Shown one piece after another: positions 1 to 12,538 of a DNA stretch of 64,000 nt. Each line of letters begins with the position of its first letter. Positions within the stretch are counted from its first letter, which is position 1. The stretch spans positions 55,505,505-55,569,504 of the forward strand of contig CM069436.1 in the NCBI GenBank assembly GCA_035610365.1, written 5' to 3'. The notes beneath the pieces are model-generated. The model was given only the letters and a program-made list of their open reading frames with translations, was not told the DNA's origin and made no database searches. The translations under genes were made by a program, and so were the position numbers. Source of the DNA: Aquatica leii. Its lineage: Eukaryota; Arthropoda; Insecta; Coleoptera; Lampyridae.

Positions 1-3000
1 GTACCAACGTTTACTACTTCTTTTAAGTTTAAGGATGAAAGTATGCGTGGTATGTAAGCTTACGTACGACGGATTATATGCCTAACTTTGGCTTTGACTG
101 CGTTCAAAAGATTCGAAGAAACTTGACGTATGTCACGTCAGCGTACTCAAGTACATAAAGTTAAAGATTATTTAAAAAGATTGCGACTGAAAGTCAAATC
201 AGTCAATTTGATCTAGACTGTGATTACATACACTAAGTGAATTCGCTGAAGGCTGACGGTTAGTTATAAAAATTATAAAAGTAAAAATTATATGATACTA
301 TAAGTAGTACTCATAAGGCTGACTGGTAATTGCAACATTAACTACAAATAAAAAATTGTACGATACTATAAAATTTCAGAAGGAGGCGCGAGTTATCTTT
401 CGACACCCCTGGTTTCATACATAAGGTGGACTTAACAGGTATTTATTATATCCGTGAGATAGCTGTGTGGTAGCCCCACCAAACTCGCTAAAAGGTTAAA
501 CGTATTTAAAGTGACGCGACGACGACGTTTTAGAATTTTGTGTTCTCTCAGTACATTCGCTAAAAATAGAAATAACCAACGAAGAAAATTGGGAAAAAAA
601 GAAGAACTACTTACAAAATAGCGGAAAAGCACCCTGATACGAACAACTGCTCTCAACTACTTCAAGTACGTAAAATGATGTAGGTATATGAACGTTCCTC
701 CTCACCCGCAATGGTCATAAACCATACGCATTAAAAAGACAGCGTAGGCGTCAACCAGTGTAGGCGTGAATTTTAATTAGTAATAGTATTTTTGGTAAAT
801 ATATAAATAACGACATGTAACAAATTAGAAACAAAAGCACTTAATCTAAGATTGGTAAGCTACAACAATTTTTTTGTATTATCTAAATCAAACTTGCGGT
901 TAAGATTTTTGTAGTATATTTGATTTATTGGGATAATTAACTTTATGTTGCATTTTCTAAACGCAAATTTTCATTATAAAAAAATTAAAACAGTTTTTAG
1001 TTTAAGCAAGGCTGTATAAATCAACATTTTTTTAAGTGTGATATTCATATGACCTTTTTTAGTTCGTAAAGCTCTATTTCTAAGAATAACACAATTAATT
1101 ACAAATATCCACATGTTGTTCTGTTGCAGCTTTTAAGAAAAACGTTCACATACTTACATGGTATTTGCCGAAAGAACTTGTTAACGATTCAGGCTTTAGC
1201 ATGAATAGGTTTCTGAAATATATAATAAGTAATTGATATTTTACAAACTGATCAGGCTTATTTATACTAAGTTTTACTTAAAATTAATAGTATATTAGAA
1301 AAAATTAATGTAGTAAATGAGGTTAACTAACATTGCATGTATTTGAAACATGTAAATTATACTTATTTTTCTAAACAGAGATGCATGGCTAAAACTCTTG
1401 AATTGAAGAGTATAAACACACACAAATAAATACAACGTTTGGACATATAATTTTTTATTTGCGTTTGAAGGAAACAATTTTTAAATTTAGGTTATTTATT
1501 TTTCGCGTCAAAATTAATTTTTATAACCTATCAATAATTAAATATATTGTCGTAGAAGAAATATAATCTATAATTTGTAAGGAATGTGCATTTCTAACTC
1601 GTATCATTTACCAGCCTCGCCTTCGGCTTGGCTGCAAACTTTCATACTCATTGCTAATGACTACCATTCTTTTCTCGTTGTACAATATAGTATTTAAGCA
1701 CCTGCGCAAAACTTTTTTAGTGCTTTTGAATAGTTGCTCTGAAGAATTATGTTGGGGTTTTTACAGTTAATAAAATATCGTATACTACCAACATTACAAA
1801 TATGCACTGAATATACCATAAGCTACTAGTCAACGTACACGCAACATGAAACCTTGTTTTGTCAAAAATGTATTATAATTTTCTTAAAAGCTAGGAAAAG
1901 TTGTTTTATTTTATTTATTAACAGTTCATCATTGACTGATTCTGTTTTTAATAAACAATAAATAACATTTGTTAAGTGCTTGTAAAAACGGCATTCTGAA
2001 TTTATTTTTATTTCCGATTTAGGCCGCTCTCGTAAACTTACCATATCACAGACAGCTTATTTACTATGACAGAGATTTAGATTATTTGTATGTAACATTT
2101 TGAAAGATGTGGCATATTTCAAATACGACTTGTAAATGTGGTTTTTGTTAGTATTAAAGAACATTCTATTACTTTATCTTCGATTATTTAACATGTTAAT
2201 TTGTTGTATTTTTGCTTACAAAATTTAATTTTGTTTAGTAGATTTTTTTTAATTACTACTTCTTTGATGATGCTAAAAAAGTGATGGAGTGCACAAGTTT
2301 ATTATTTGATTAGTTAACACGTTGATGATGCTATCTGGTACATTCAATCAATAAAACTTTTTTCATCGTTTTTTGTAATATTAATTAATACCTTTCGTGT
2401 TCGTTTAAATCACAAACGTAGTCGAACAAGTAGCTCTATTTAAACTGTCGGTAGTTTATTTTTACATTTGGTCAAATCGAAACCTGACTTCTTTTAAATA
2501 AAAGAGCGGCTTGATGGAATTTTATCGATATTTCTGTTATGCAATTTTTTTTATTAAATGTGTAAAATGTAAATTGTTATAAACATTTATTACACTTTGC
2601 GAACGTATACAATATTTTAAATTCTATCTGCATTAACCGATTCATTAGTTTTGTAAATTACTAAATGTGAAATTAATGTTTAAAAATCACTCGAAAGGGT
2701 GTATTTTAAACATAATTAATTACGTACATGTTGTGTGTTGCTATTATTTTGAAATTTATATTTGTTTTTCTTTTTAATTAGATATATTTGACAATAAAAG
2801 CTGCTACTCTTATAGTGCTTCGCTGCTTATGCAAATAAAGAGATTATTGTCTCGGTTCGATTCGATTAGGTGTGGTGTTATGCATTTAAAAAGGGTGTAT
2901 AACGATATAGTTTATTTAGGCGATGGTTTATTGTTCAATAAGGTGTGAAGCAAAAGTGTGTTTTGTTTTCGCAGTTATACAAATTTGTTCCTATACAAGG

Positions 3001-3648
3001 ATATATGTGAATAGAAGAATGGTGTATACGTAAATGATATGTTAGCTGGATTTTTATAATAATCTATGTCTTTAAGATAGGGTACCAAAATATATAATTG
3101 TTTTTTAAAACTTAGTTTATTTAAGTATGTAGCTACTTAATTGTGAGTTACAAATGTGGTTTGAAAAAGTGTTAGTTGTGAATGTTTTATCTATAAGTTT
3201 GGATGATGGTGCAAAGAATTTTTTGTTATTTGTATATTATTATTTATGCCTACATGTCATATGAATTAACCAATAGCTTACATGTATAAATTATAAAATA
3301 AAATTTCACAAATAGTATCATACATCTACGTATGTCAAACACGCAAGGCTTGCTTATTGAATTAATTGATTTGAACCTAACTTTTGTATCTGCTGTAAGA
3401 AACGGAAATTCAAACTTTTAAACTTACCATTATATAAAATATAAGAAGTTTTTGTTACAATCGTTTATTGCTTGGAAACATTTCTACAAATTAAAATACA
3501 TTTTTTAATGGAAAAACTCTTTAAATTTATTGTAGTTATAATGTTTACTATTGACAGAGAACATTTTTTTTTTATTTAAAGCTTATGGCTAGAATCAGTA
3601 AAATTATTATTTTTACAAACAAATTAGAAAATACGTTCTCATATCTTT
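1..3648. other. AT-rich gene-free stretch
   Basis: No open frame here resembles a protein I recognise; the frames present are short and of low-complexity composition. The first 800 bases are richer in CpG than the rest, after which the DNA becomes uniformly AT-rich with long T and A runs. No terminal repeat, tRNA fold or splice-bounded exon was seen. Confidence 0.6.
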
Positions 3649-4828
3649 AGTAAAAAAATTAATGAATTGAAACCGTTAATTTTTTCTTTGGTAATATTTT
3701 TTACTGATTCAATCGCTTGAAACAATAATAATTTTTTTGTTTTTTGAATTGGTTTTTAACGTCTATTAAATTACATGAACTTACAAAAAAAGTAAAAACA
3801 TTTTTTTAAATTTGATTGATTTGTTCGGTTACAGCAATACTAACAGGTTTAGTATACCCTTAATAAATTTGTTTCCCATATTTGTTATACTTTTTTGCAA
3901 AAATGTTAATTTTATTTCTGAGTAATTGAGTTACGCATTATATATTACAATCATTTGTCAACTTTACTAGAATACTATAAATCTCTTTTAATTGCAAACG
4001 TAATGAACTAATTGCGGCTATTCTATATTCTGAATGAGTAACGTTTAAAGGTTTCAAAGGAAACGAGTTTGTTTTCAAAGAGATTAAAGGCTTTCTGAAT
4101 AATACTAAAAAAAAATTATGGTTAAAAAAATTATTAGATATTATAAATTTAATTATTGATTATTTAACTTCTTTAGTATACGTAAAGTGTTTTCTGGTGC
4201 CCTCTCTAACAAAGAATCGTAAAAATACTGTCTTAAAAGTATTTATTTGCTTAATTATATTTTTTTAATCATATTGCAGTTTCACACGTGACATTAATTT
4301 AATTAAAAAAAACGAGCCATATACCATTGCTCGTAACTTGTCACTATTTTAATAATATTCGAAATTAATCAATACTGGATCGCACTTAGAAAAAATTAAC
4401 AATTGTGAAGTTTTCTTTATTTGGCTTTTGAGCTTACATTATACTAATTATATTCTGGAAAAATTGTAACATAGAATCATTTTAAAAGCAATGTGATATG
4501 GTTTTTAAATGACCAAATGTTTTCAAAAGCAAATATTCTTCATCAGTTTTGTTGCTAGATATTATGTCAACAAATTTTCAGCAATGTTCATAATTCTTGT
4601 ACAGGATTTGACAGTGATGATGATCATGACACGACCCTTATTTGTATCTTTGTTGTCAAACTCGATTTGTTTTTCTGTTCCGCTGCTTGTGCGGGCTACT
4701 TCATACAGGTGCAATTAGAGCATAAATATAAGCAAAAATGTCAAAAGAAAAGATCTATTAAAACATTTAGAAAAACCTGAATTTTTGAGAAATAAATCGT
4801 AAATTACGGACCTATAGTTATATATTAT
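3649..4828. repeat. 1.18-kb tandem duplication, copy 1
   Basis: This segment recurs immediately downstream at 4829 with the same order and only scattered substitutions and 1-6 base indels (roughly 96-97% identity by eye). The period is 1180 bases at the start of the unit and 1174 at its end. The unit is AT-rich and non-coding apart from a short possible exon near its 3' end. The absence of inverted ends suggests unequal exchange or replication slippage, not transposition. Confidence 0.93.
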
Positions 4829-5993
4829 AGTAAAAAAATTAATGAATTGAAACCGTTAATTTTTTCTTTGGTAATATTTTTTACTGATTCAATCGCTTGA
4901 AACAATAATAATTTTTTTGTTTTTTGAATTGGTTTTTAACGTCTATTAAATTACATGAACTTACAAAAAAAGTAAAAACATTTTTTAAAATTTGATTGAT
5001 TTGTTCGGTTACAGCAATACTAACAGGTTTAGTATCCCCTTAATAAATTTGTTTCCCATATTTGTTATACTTTTTTGCAAAAATGTTAATTTTATTTCTG
5101 AGTAATTGAGTTACGCATTATATATTACAATCCTTTGTCAACTTTACTAGAATATTATAAATCTCTTTTAATTACAAACGTAATGAACTAATTGCGGCTA
5201 TTCTATATTCTGAATGAGTAACGTTTAAAGGTTTCAAAGGAAACGAGTTTGTTTTCAAAGAGATTAAAGGCTTTCTGAATAATACTAAAAAAAATTTATG
5301 GTTAAAAAAATTATTAGATATTATAAATTTAATTATTGATTATTTAACTTCTTTAGTATACGTAAAGTGTTTTCTGGTGCCCTCTCTAACAAAGAATCGT
5401 AAAAGTACTGTCTTAAAAGTATTTATTTGCTTAATTATATTTTTTTAATCATATTGCAGTTTCACACGTGACATTATATTAATTAAAAAAACGAGCTATA
5501 TACCATTGCTCGTAACTTGTCACTATTTTAATAATTTTCGAAATTAATCAATTCTGGATCGCACTTAGAAAAAATTTACAATTTTGAAGTTTTCTTTATT
5601 TGGCTTTTGAGCTTTTATTATACCAATGAGATTCTGGAAAAATTGTAACATAGAATCATTTTAAAAGAAATGTGATATGGCTTTTAAATGACCAAATGTT
5701 TTCAAAAACAAATTTTCATCAGTTTTAGTGCTGGATATCTTGTCACAATTTTTCAACAATGTTCATAATTCTTGTACAGGATTTGACAGTGATGATGATC
5801 ATGACACGACCCTTATTTGTATCTTTGTTGTCAAACTCGATTTCTTTTTCTGTTCCGCTGCTTGTGCGGGCTACTTCATACAGGTGCAATTAGAGCATAA
5901 ATATAAGCAAAAATGTCAAAAGAAAAGATCTATTAAAACATTTAGAAAAACCTGAATTTTTGAGAAATAAATCGTAAATTACGGACCTATAGT
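4829..5993. repeat. 1.18-kb tandem duplication, copy 2
   Basis: This is the second unit of the head-to-tail duplication. It matches 3649-4819 from the first shared bases (agtaaaaaaatt) to the shared end (cctatagtt). Differences from copy 1 include a few-base deletion near 5713 and several point changes. The junction lies near 4820-4829, where copy 1 is followed by about 10 unshared bases (atatattata) before copy 2 begins. Confidence 0.93.
5728..5955 (+). pseudogene. Possible first exon of a Harbinger-like gene (weak)
   Basis: An open frame in each duplicated unit (here and around 4560-4780) follows an acceptor-like 'tcttgtacag'. It encodes an acidic run (FDSDDDHD), then a hydrophobic Cys/Ala stretch, and ends in a Lys/Arg-rich tail (KQKCQKKRSIKTFRK). 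An acidic start followed by a basic tail is common at the N-terminus of insect HARBI1-like proteins, but I see no DDE domain next to it. The Harbinger relic at 11.6-12.3 kb is distant and on the other strand. It may equally be a chance frame. The two copies preserve the frame only partly. Confidence 0.18.
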
Positions 5994-6390
5994 TTCCTAA
6001 GGTTGTTGACACCACGAATAAAAATAAACTGTTCTAAGAAGTGCAAATATCTTCTCGGTGATTTGCTGACACCAGTAAACGCAGATAAGGTATAGTGAAA
6101 TCACTGTATTAAATGAAGTTGCTATTCTGCACATTTTTTTCAAGTACACTAGATAATACCTCTTCCATTGGATAAAACACAAACGTCGCCGAAAATTGTT
6201 CGTTACTCACGTAAATAATTGCACATTCTGTCTAATTAAATTGCATTTGCTGCTGTAACAAAATGATTTCGCACCTGTTGTCTATTATTTACGGGGGTTT
6301 TGTATACTTCACCTTTGACATAGTTACAGAAAAAATTCTAAAGGGTTGATATTTGACCTACGGGTTGACCAACGTTTATTGCCGAGTCTT
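5994..6390. other. Gene-free spacer
   Basis: Nothing recognised between the tandem duplication and the transposase relic. The short minus-strand frame at 5997-6182 has no similarity that I can name. Confidence 0.5.
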
Positions 6391-7176
6391 TCAATTCAAC
6401 AGCCCGTAACAATTATATTTAAGAAATCGCAACTTATGGAGGAGCTTTATCGTGCATAAACCACATTGTTCTGCGAACTTCAAGGGGTAAGTCATCAAAT
6501 TCTTGTGCAAAGGTTTCTTGTAAAAATACAAGTTGCCTGTAAGTCTTTCTGGTAAAATAAACGGTCTAATTAAACTATTTCTCAAAATACCCGCCTAAAC
6601 ATTACTTACTTTGTTCAATTTCATGAGGATTTCCTTCATTCCCAACATGCATGTTGTGAAAATTCAGAATTCCATTTCGTTTAAAACAACACATATCTGA
6701 AAATAATATTTTGGCACTAAAGTCAGGGTCAAAGGCTTCTTGTTGCTGCATCAACTTACAAAACTCAAGTAGCGGTTCAAAATCAACGTCGGTATACTGT
6801 TGGACTCGCTGAACATGGTAAGGGTACAAAGAATAACTTATTTTTCTAGTGCTACTTCGTGTACGATTTTTTACAATTTACAATATCTGCACATACATTG
6901 AAGAAAAACAAATGCTAAATGTTTTTTATTTTATTGAAAAGACTTATTCTTCTTCCATTGATAATACATAGGGTAGTTTTTCTCGACCACGGAATTCGTA
7001 GGTACGTAGCTCCAGGTTTTCTTAGTCCTTGTACACGCCAAAACAAACTTTATGGAAGGCAATTGCCGATTAGTATATTGCTCAACCCACAATCTACGTG
7101 TGGTGTGGAGGTTAGAATTACAGTCACCGCACATTAAAACAGTATTATGAACTATAAGTACGTTAACTGGAATCAT
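6391..7176 (-). pseudogene. Tc1/IS630-type transposase relic (DUF4817 N-terminus)
   Basis: Three minus-strand pieces in order make up a broken transposase. 6931-7176 holds an N-terminal helix-turn-helix like that of DUF4817 proteins (CGDCNSNLHTTRRLWVEQY, then NRQLPS). 6602-6829 holds the linker and start of the catalytic domain (YPYHVQRVQQ; LFSDMCCFKRNGI; FHNMHV), which keeps the first catalytic Asp in 'LFSD'. 6391-6585 continues it (RPFILPERLTGNLYF) and runs out of frame where the second Asp (HDGAPPH-type box) should be. The pieces lie in different frames with an unrelated stretch of about 100 bases at 6830-6930. Family knowledge: these are cut-and-paste transposases common in insects. The copy is dead. 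Confidence 0.75.
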
Positions 7177-9112
7177 TTAGCTATCAACTGAAGAAATCTG
7201 TTAAAAAAGAAACAGAAATAAATCAGATTGTCGAACTCGGTTCTAACAAAGCTGAGTTTTACATTTAGTTATCTGAAGTTGTTACAAGCTTTTGTGGTTT
7301 TATGAACCTGCACGGCCAACTCACAAGCGTCGGTGAGAGAGGGGGTTCATAGATACATAAAAGATAATTAAGGGCGCCAGAGCTTATCCCAAAAGTGGCT
7401 TCTGTCCGCTCACAACAGAATGGTAGCACTTGTAACAAGATGTTAGGTTCGTAATTCCTCTACTCAGCTGTTCGAGTAGTCAGAAGCAATTAGTTGATAA
7501 CGATAGTCATAGGAAACAGGTATGTTGGCATAAAAGAATAACTAACCACCATAACAATTTTAATGTAGAATCGCTGAGGATTATCACAGAATATAATGAC
7601 TTCTCAATACAGAAATGCCAGTAGCATAGGCAACACACCGTACATAAGTAAACTACAGTAAAAATATATAGCGAGAAGAATAGTTTGTAGTAAATATCGT
7701 TTACATAATTAGTAAGATGGCATTACTGACAATCAAATACAGAAATAAGAAAGTACTACGCTAATGTTAACTTATCATAACAAAGCGTGTGAAATGAATA
7801 TAGCATTAACGTTAATCAATCGGTAGTACACAGCATGCACAACTTGACATAAGTAAAATTTACTACCTAGCTGGTAAACAACAATAACGATAATTACAGA
7901 ATTAATAGCAAAAGTTTCGTGATTGACCCGGTTGACTACGAAATAAAACATATAAAAGCACTTACCATCAATACAGGAGTTTCGACAGGTGTGTAGAAAG
8001 TACTTTCCCGACACGTACCCTGTAAGCAATTTGAATAGCAAATCGTGTCAAACTAATGTCTCACGAAATCAACATCTACAACAATTATTACTTAAGATAC
8101 AAGAAAGTATAAATAATATAAACCGGTTGTTATATGCTGTGGTACCCCTTTTTTTCGTTGGTTTAATTAGTTATAACCATAAGTCTTATAAAGAAAAAGT
8201 TAACATCGTCCCATCCAAATATTTGTCGAGGTTCATTCCTCCGTAAATTGGTATCGAATACAGAATAGCGTTGGAACACAAATAGGTGGTGAACACGGAC
8301 ACGGCGTGTCAGCCACGTGTAGCACTCTTTGGCCGGGAAGGCTCCGCAAGACACCCAATTTTGTAGCGTGGAAATCGCCTTACGCTGGTGCTCGAGTACG
8401 GCAACGTGATGCCTTATTTAGTAGTAGTTTACGATATCCATTTATCGAGAGTATAACAGGTGCAAAATGAAGGGACGCAAAATGGCTGTCAAAAGGAAAA
8501 CGAATTACAAACGAGTTTATACTAAAAGACGACTTTAGCTTACCCTGTAACGTCTCAAAGAAACTAGGTAATTAAATAATTATAAATGGTTTTCCATTAT
8601 TTCCCAGATGGTAACGGATATATCTCAATATTCACTAGTTACAGACCATTTTACCTCATTCACATGTGACGACTTTCTACCAAATGACATCTAATACGCA
8701 AAAGATCGTTAGCGGGCGTTAAAACCCGAATCTAATTTCACGTCGAAAACACATAGGCGTGCCTAATGAAAATTTTGACCGTAACAGATTAACAAAGGCG
8801 TACGTAAAGAAAATTCGACCGTAACAAAGTCTTGTTTTGGTTACACCAAAGATAAACGTGATCGTGTACACAAAGTACATTTTGTTAAACTAGTAGTAGT
8901 AGGTAAACTGCTTTGATTATTTTTACGCTACTAGATCATTTTCTCTTAGTTACTATGTTTGTTTTTAAGATAAATGCAACCGACAAATTACATGCCAATA
9001 AGTATTATAATTTAGTGCGCAACTATGAAGAAACGTAAAATTTCACAATTTCATCTTATTTATTAATATTAAAAATAAATATACAATTATTACAGTTACT
9101 AATTGTAACGAG
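7177..9112. other. Gene-free stretch
   Basis: No recognisable coding DNA. A short imperfect tandem repeat lies at about 8753-8835 (two copies of a unit of about 40 bases containing 'gaccgtaaca'). The open frames at 7775-8041, 7989-8246 and 8163-8354 overlap each other on opposite strands and match nothing I know. Confidence 0.5.
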
Positions 9113-9218
9113 AACGAAACTTTTTTCAGTTCTGTTTGCGTTATTTGCAAATTCTTCTATCTAAACGAAACTTTTTTCAGTTTTATTTGGGTTATTTGCA
9201 CATTCTGCATGTGAAACA
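9113..9218. repeat. Two-copy 59-base tandem repeat beside the Crypton relic
   Basis: The block 'acgaaacttttttcagtt' followed by 'gttatttgca' occurs at about 9114 and again at about 9173, i.e. two imperfect copies with a period of about 59. It lies just past the C-terminal end of the recombinase relic on the minus strand, so it may belong to that element's 3' region. Confidence 0.8.
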
Positions 9219-9236
9219 AAAGCAAATTGCACGTTA

Positions 9237-9773
9237 TTAATAATGTTGCAAGAACAGAATTTGTAGATTTTTTTCTGCAAACTTTATTTTGTTTTCAAGC
9301 GGGTTTTTGACGTAGCTTTCGGCTACAGTCGCACTTTTCCAACCTCCATGCCTTTTCAGTTCTAAGACGTCCACACTTGTATTGCTCAAAAATGTAACTA
9401 AAGCACGCCGAAATAAATGACCCGTGTAACTGGCTGGATCTTGCAATTTTAATTATTTTGCAATTACCGATGTCCATTTTTTGATTATGCCTTTCCCCAC
9501 AAAAATGTTTGGTGCATTTTCCATTGCGGTAATTCAAGAACAAACGCTTAGACTGTATATTGCATGGTCTAAGCTAAAGTATTTATGGTAAATTTCTAGA
9601 ACATGGCTTGTTTTATCATGTCTGTTTGTAACAGTAAATGTCTTCTGAATATTTGTTTTTGTATTTAGTATTTTTATAATAACTACTTCTTTGCTATCTT
9701 CTACATCCTTAATGGTCATGTTATATCTGTCTGCTTTTCTACATGCTCCCGCTACTCCAAGTATCATTGGTAC
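9237..9773 (-). pseudogene. Crypton-type tyrosine recombinase, C-terminal catalytic part
   Basis: Three overlapping minus-strand frames together give the catalytic half of a tyrosine recombinase. 9534-9767 carries GVAGACRKADRYNMTI and an N-T-K-T segment, with the first catalytic Arg in 'ACRK'. About 9460-9543 carries FLNYRNGKCTK. 9237-9446 carries the H-x-x-R box (YTGHLFRR), the second His in KRHGGWKS, and the nucleophilic Tyr in AESYVKN. All the expected R-H-R-H-Y residues are visible, but two frameshifts (near 9535 and 9450) separate them. An acceptor-like 'tatttttag' precedes the coding start near 9773, so an upstream exon may be missing. Insect proteins with this KRHGGWKS-type box are generally related to Crypton DNA transposons. 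The assignment to Crypton is inference; the recombinase fold is well supported. Confidence 0.78.
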
Positions 9774-11578
9774 CTAAAAATACATATCCAAATTTAGTAA
9801 ACATTTTTAAAGACAATACGCCATTTATTCAAAAACTATTTTATTATGTTTCATGGTGAAAATTTTGTATCTAAGATTACCACAAATACTTAACATACAT
9901 GTTAAAATAAGAATTGAAAGCACAAGCTACTAATGATGCGCCCAAACAATTTTCTTAATATTTTTTAACATACTAATCTCTTTAGTAAATATCTTACAAA
10001 AATATTAACACTTATGACAATTACACTGACAATTAAACAGTCACAAAAAAGTATGGTTAGCGCTACATTTTAGTTTCTGTCTCAGTAATGGGTGGCGCTG
10101 ATGATTTATCTACAGGCGTCAATGTAGAGATCAGTGCGTCAATGGCATACTACAGTATCAGCTATCCATATTATTATAGAGATCAGTGATGTTAATGAAC
10201 AGGTGCAATTGTCAGTAAACAACTTATGACACTGTTTGTTTGAACAAAAAACAAAAAATTTTTAGGTTGCACAAAAATAAATAAAAACGCCATTTTGGCG
10301 TTTATTTAGATAATGTAATAAAATTAGGGAAAAACTGTTTCTATCGTGCAAAAATAGCATAAGCATCACGAACATTAAGGACTCGACCGGTCTCAGGCAA
10401 TATTGGGTGTCCTCAAATATTGTCTTCGACCGGTAAAAGACCCTCACTGTTTTTGATACTTAATATACTATTATTAACAATTGATTTTGTAGATGATGGA
10501 AAATTAAAGGAAATAATAATTAACACAATACTTAAATACGTTTCACGAATTTTACAGCTTTTACATCATCATTTACCACATAGTTACAATCAACAAACAA
10601 CTTCCATTTGTTTAGATAGTCAGGACCGGTCTGAAAACTTTAATTGCAAATTTCTCAAAACTGGACCACTTTAGACCACATCTGTAAAGGAAAAATTTTT
10701 ATTTAACGTCGCGGGGAAACTACTCTTTGAGTTTGTAGTCGTATTTTTGATACACCCTGTATTGTTCTTGTTGAAAAATAATAAATTGTTTAAATTTTAT
10801 TTTGTAACTTATAACCGTTGCGTAGTGTTTAATAAAGTTAAGTTTATCTGATGAATGTGAAGTGTGACGTATATTTTTTATTGTGTTTGGTAGTCTACTT
10901 AAAACTACCGGTTCTGCTCCGGGTTTTCCTAATTGTTCATATTTCTTGTTGTGAATAACTATGATCAAGAATAGTTTGTTTTAAGAAATATACTTTGGTA
11001 GAAAGGTAAGATTGACGTTAACTAGTAAAATCACGAGCACAAAATAGAAAATAATATTGAAACCTAAAAATTCATAACATAATTATAATAAGATCTATTA
11101 AGAAACTTATTTACAAGCTTAAGTATCACTTTGCGTCGCCGCAGAGATGCTATTTGTGTGCAGTGCATGACCGTATTCATCATTTCATTCAAACGATGAC
11201 GTAATATTGTGCAATTCTTTTGTATGCCTATTTTAAATTCTAAATTTCTGTAACTTCTTATCAGATTGACTTCTTATTCACAGATCTATAACCAGAATAT
11301 CGTTTAATATAAATGTAGCGTATTATAATTTTCAAATTTGAAACTTTGTAAACTGATTTGTAGCACATTGGATAATTATCGATTTAGTACATATACTGAC
11401 ATTTTGCGTACAAATAAAAATCGTAGAACAGAAATTCTACGAAAACGTAATCGTAAAACACATTCCATAAAAATCGTATATAGGAAATGGTACGTACGTA
11501 TCTAAAAACAAGATTTCGTATCTAGAAGCAAAAACGTAGTCGTAAGAAAAAACTAAAGTGCAAACTCTAAGGGTTACA
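9774..11578. other. Gene-free stretch with small hairpins
   Basis: No coding DNA recognised. A hairpin built on 'aaacgcca/tggcgttt' lies at about 10284-10307. An imperfect inverted repeat with 'accggt' at each end spans about 10387-10436. The minus-strand frame 10720-10968 is of ordinary composition but I cannot name it. Confidence 0.5.
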
Positions 11579-12295
11579 TCAAGCGCATGGGACAAAGAAA
11601 CTCTTAAAATTATGGTTTTTTCTTCCTCTCAGCAAAACTCCAAAGAACCTTTCTATGGTATTACTTGTCATAATATGTGCTCTGTTATATGCTGCGTCAC
11701 TGACGTTTGCTGGATATAAGCAGATGAGGTTTACATGGATATTCATTATCACCTAATAGGTAACCATTGCCATATCTTCCGATGCGAAATTCAACCGGAA
11801 GAGGAGATTGATTGAAAATAATACTGTGATGTACTGATCCTGGCCAACGAACAATAAAATGCATTAACGTTAAGTCGGCATCGCAAATCGCTTTAACAAT
11901 AATGCTAAAATATTCTTTTCTGTTGTGATACGATTTGGCATTTAGACCATCGGGCGATTGTATATGCACATGTGTGGAATTGACAACTCCCACAACACGT
12001 GGAAAATCAGAATTGCGAAAGAACGATTGTTTTGTTTCCATTAATTGTTCAGTAATTTTATGCATCTTTATATATTGATGGAAGAGCCCGAAAATTTTAT
12101 TTGTTACACGCTGGGTAGAGCAATTAATATTTGTATTCTTGTATGAAAGGATTTGTTTTGATAGCTTGTTGGTTCTATTCTATCTCTAATTGCATGTACC
12201 AAATCTATAATAGTGACCTTATTTTAAAGGAAGCTCTTCTTAAATTCAATGTCGGTTAACAATTCAAAAGGATTTTCTCTATCTCATATAAACCT
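11579..12295 (-). pseudogene. Harbinger (HARBI1-like) DDE transposase, inactivated
   Basis: The central frame (11697-12065) has the DDE_Tnp_4 landmarks in order: FPRVVGVVNSTHVHI, SYHNRKEYFSI, ICDADL, RWPGSVHHSIIF, LLGDNEYPCKPHLL. Upstream, outside that frame, are family-like stretches at about 12170-12290 (NPFELLTDIEF; QILIAL). Downstream, in a shifted frame (about 11579-11680), is RAHIMTSNTIERFFGVLLRG with the catalytic Glu (codon at 11651-11653). The first catalytic Asp is Asn (codon at 11979-11981) and the second is His (11826-11828). The copy also has a frameshift near 11695 and stops in the N-terminal part. Intact family members are about 350-400 residues and insert at 3-base targets. 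This copy cannot be active. Confidence 0.88.
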
Positions 12296-12538
12296 TATTC
12301 TGCGAAGCCGTTTTCAAAGCTACTCCAGGAAGAAGACGACAAGTTGAACAACATAATTATTTTTGTTTAATAATTATTTTTTTTAATAAACTTGTATTAA
12401 ACGAAGCTTGAGTTAAACGTAGCTATAATTTATTTGTTAGTTTTGACTGTAAATCATAAACTTTGTATTGTTGATAAAACTTTAATTGAAAGTTAATCAG
12501 CCAAATATTGCCAATTAGATAATCTTTTGGTTAGATTT
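12296..12538. other. AT-rich spacer
   Basis: Nothing recognised between the Harbinger relic and the palindrome. It may include the 5' end of the Harbinger element, but I could not place its terminal repeat. Confidence 0.4.

Noticed and set aside
1609..1640. GC-rich hairpin 'cagcctcgccttcggcttggctg'
   Set aside because: Short, isolated and without a partner motif. Ordinary local palindrome.
10284..10307. Hairpin followed by T-rich DNA resembling a bacterial terminator
   Set aside because: The window is eukaryotic. A rho-independent terminator has no meaning here.
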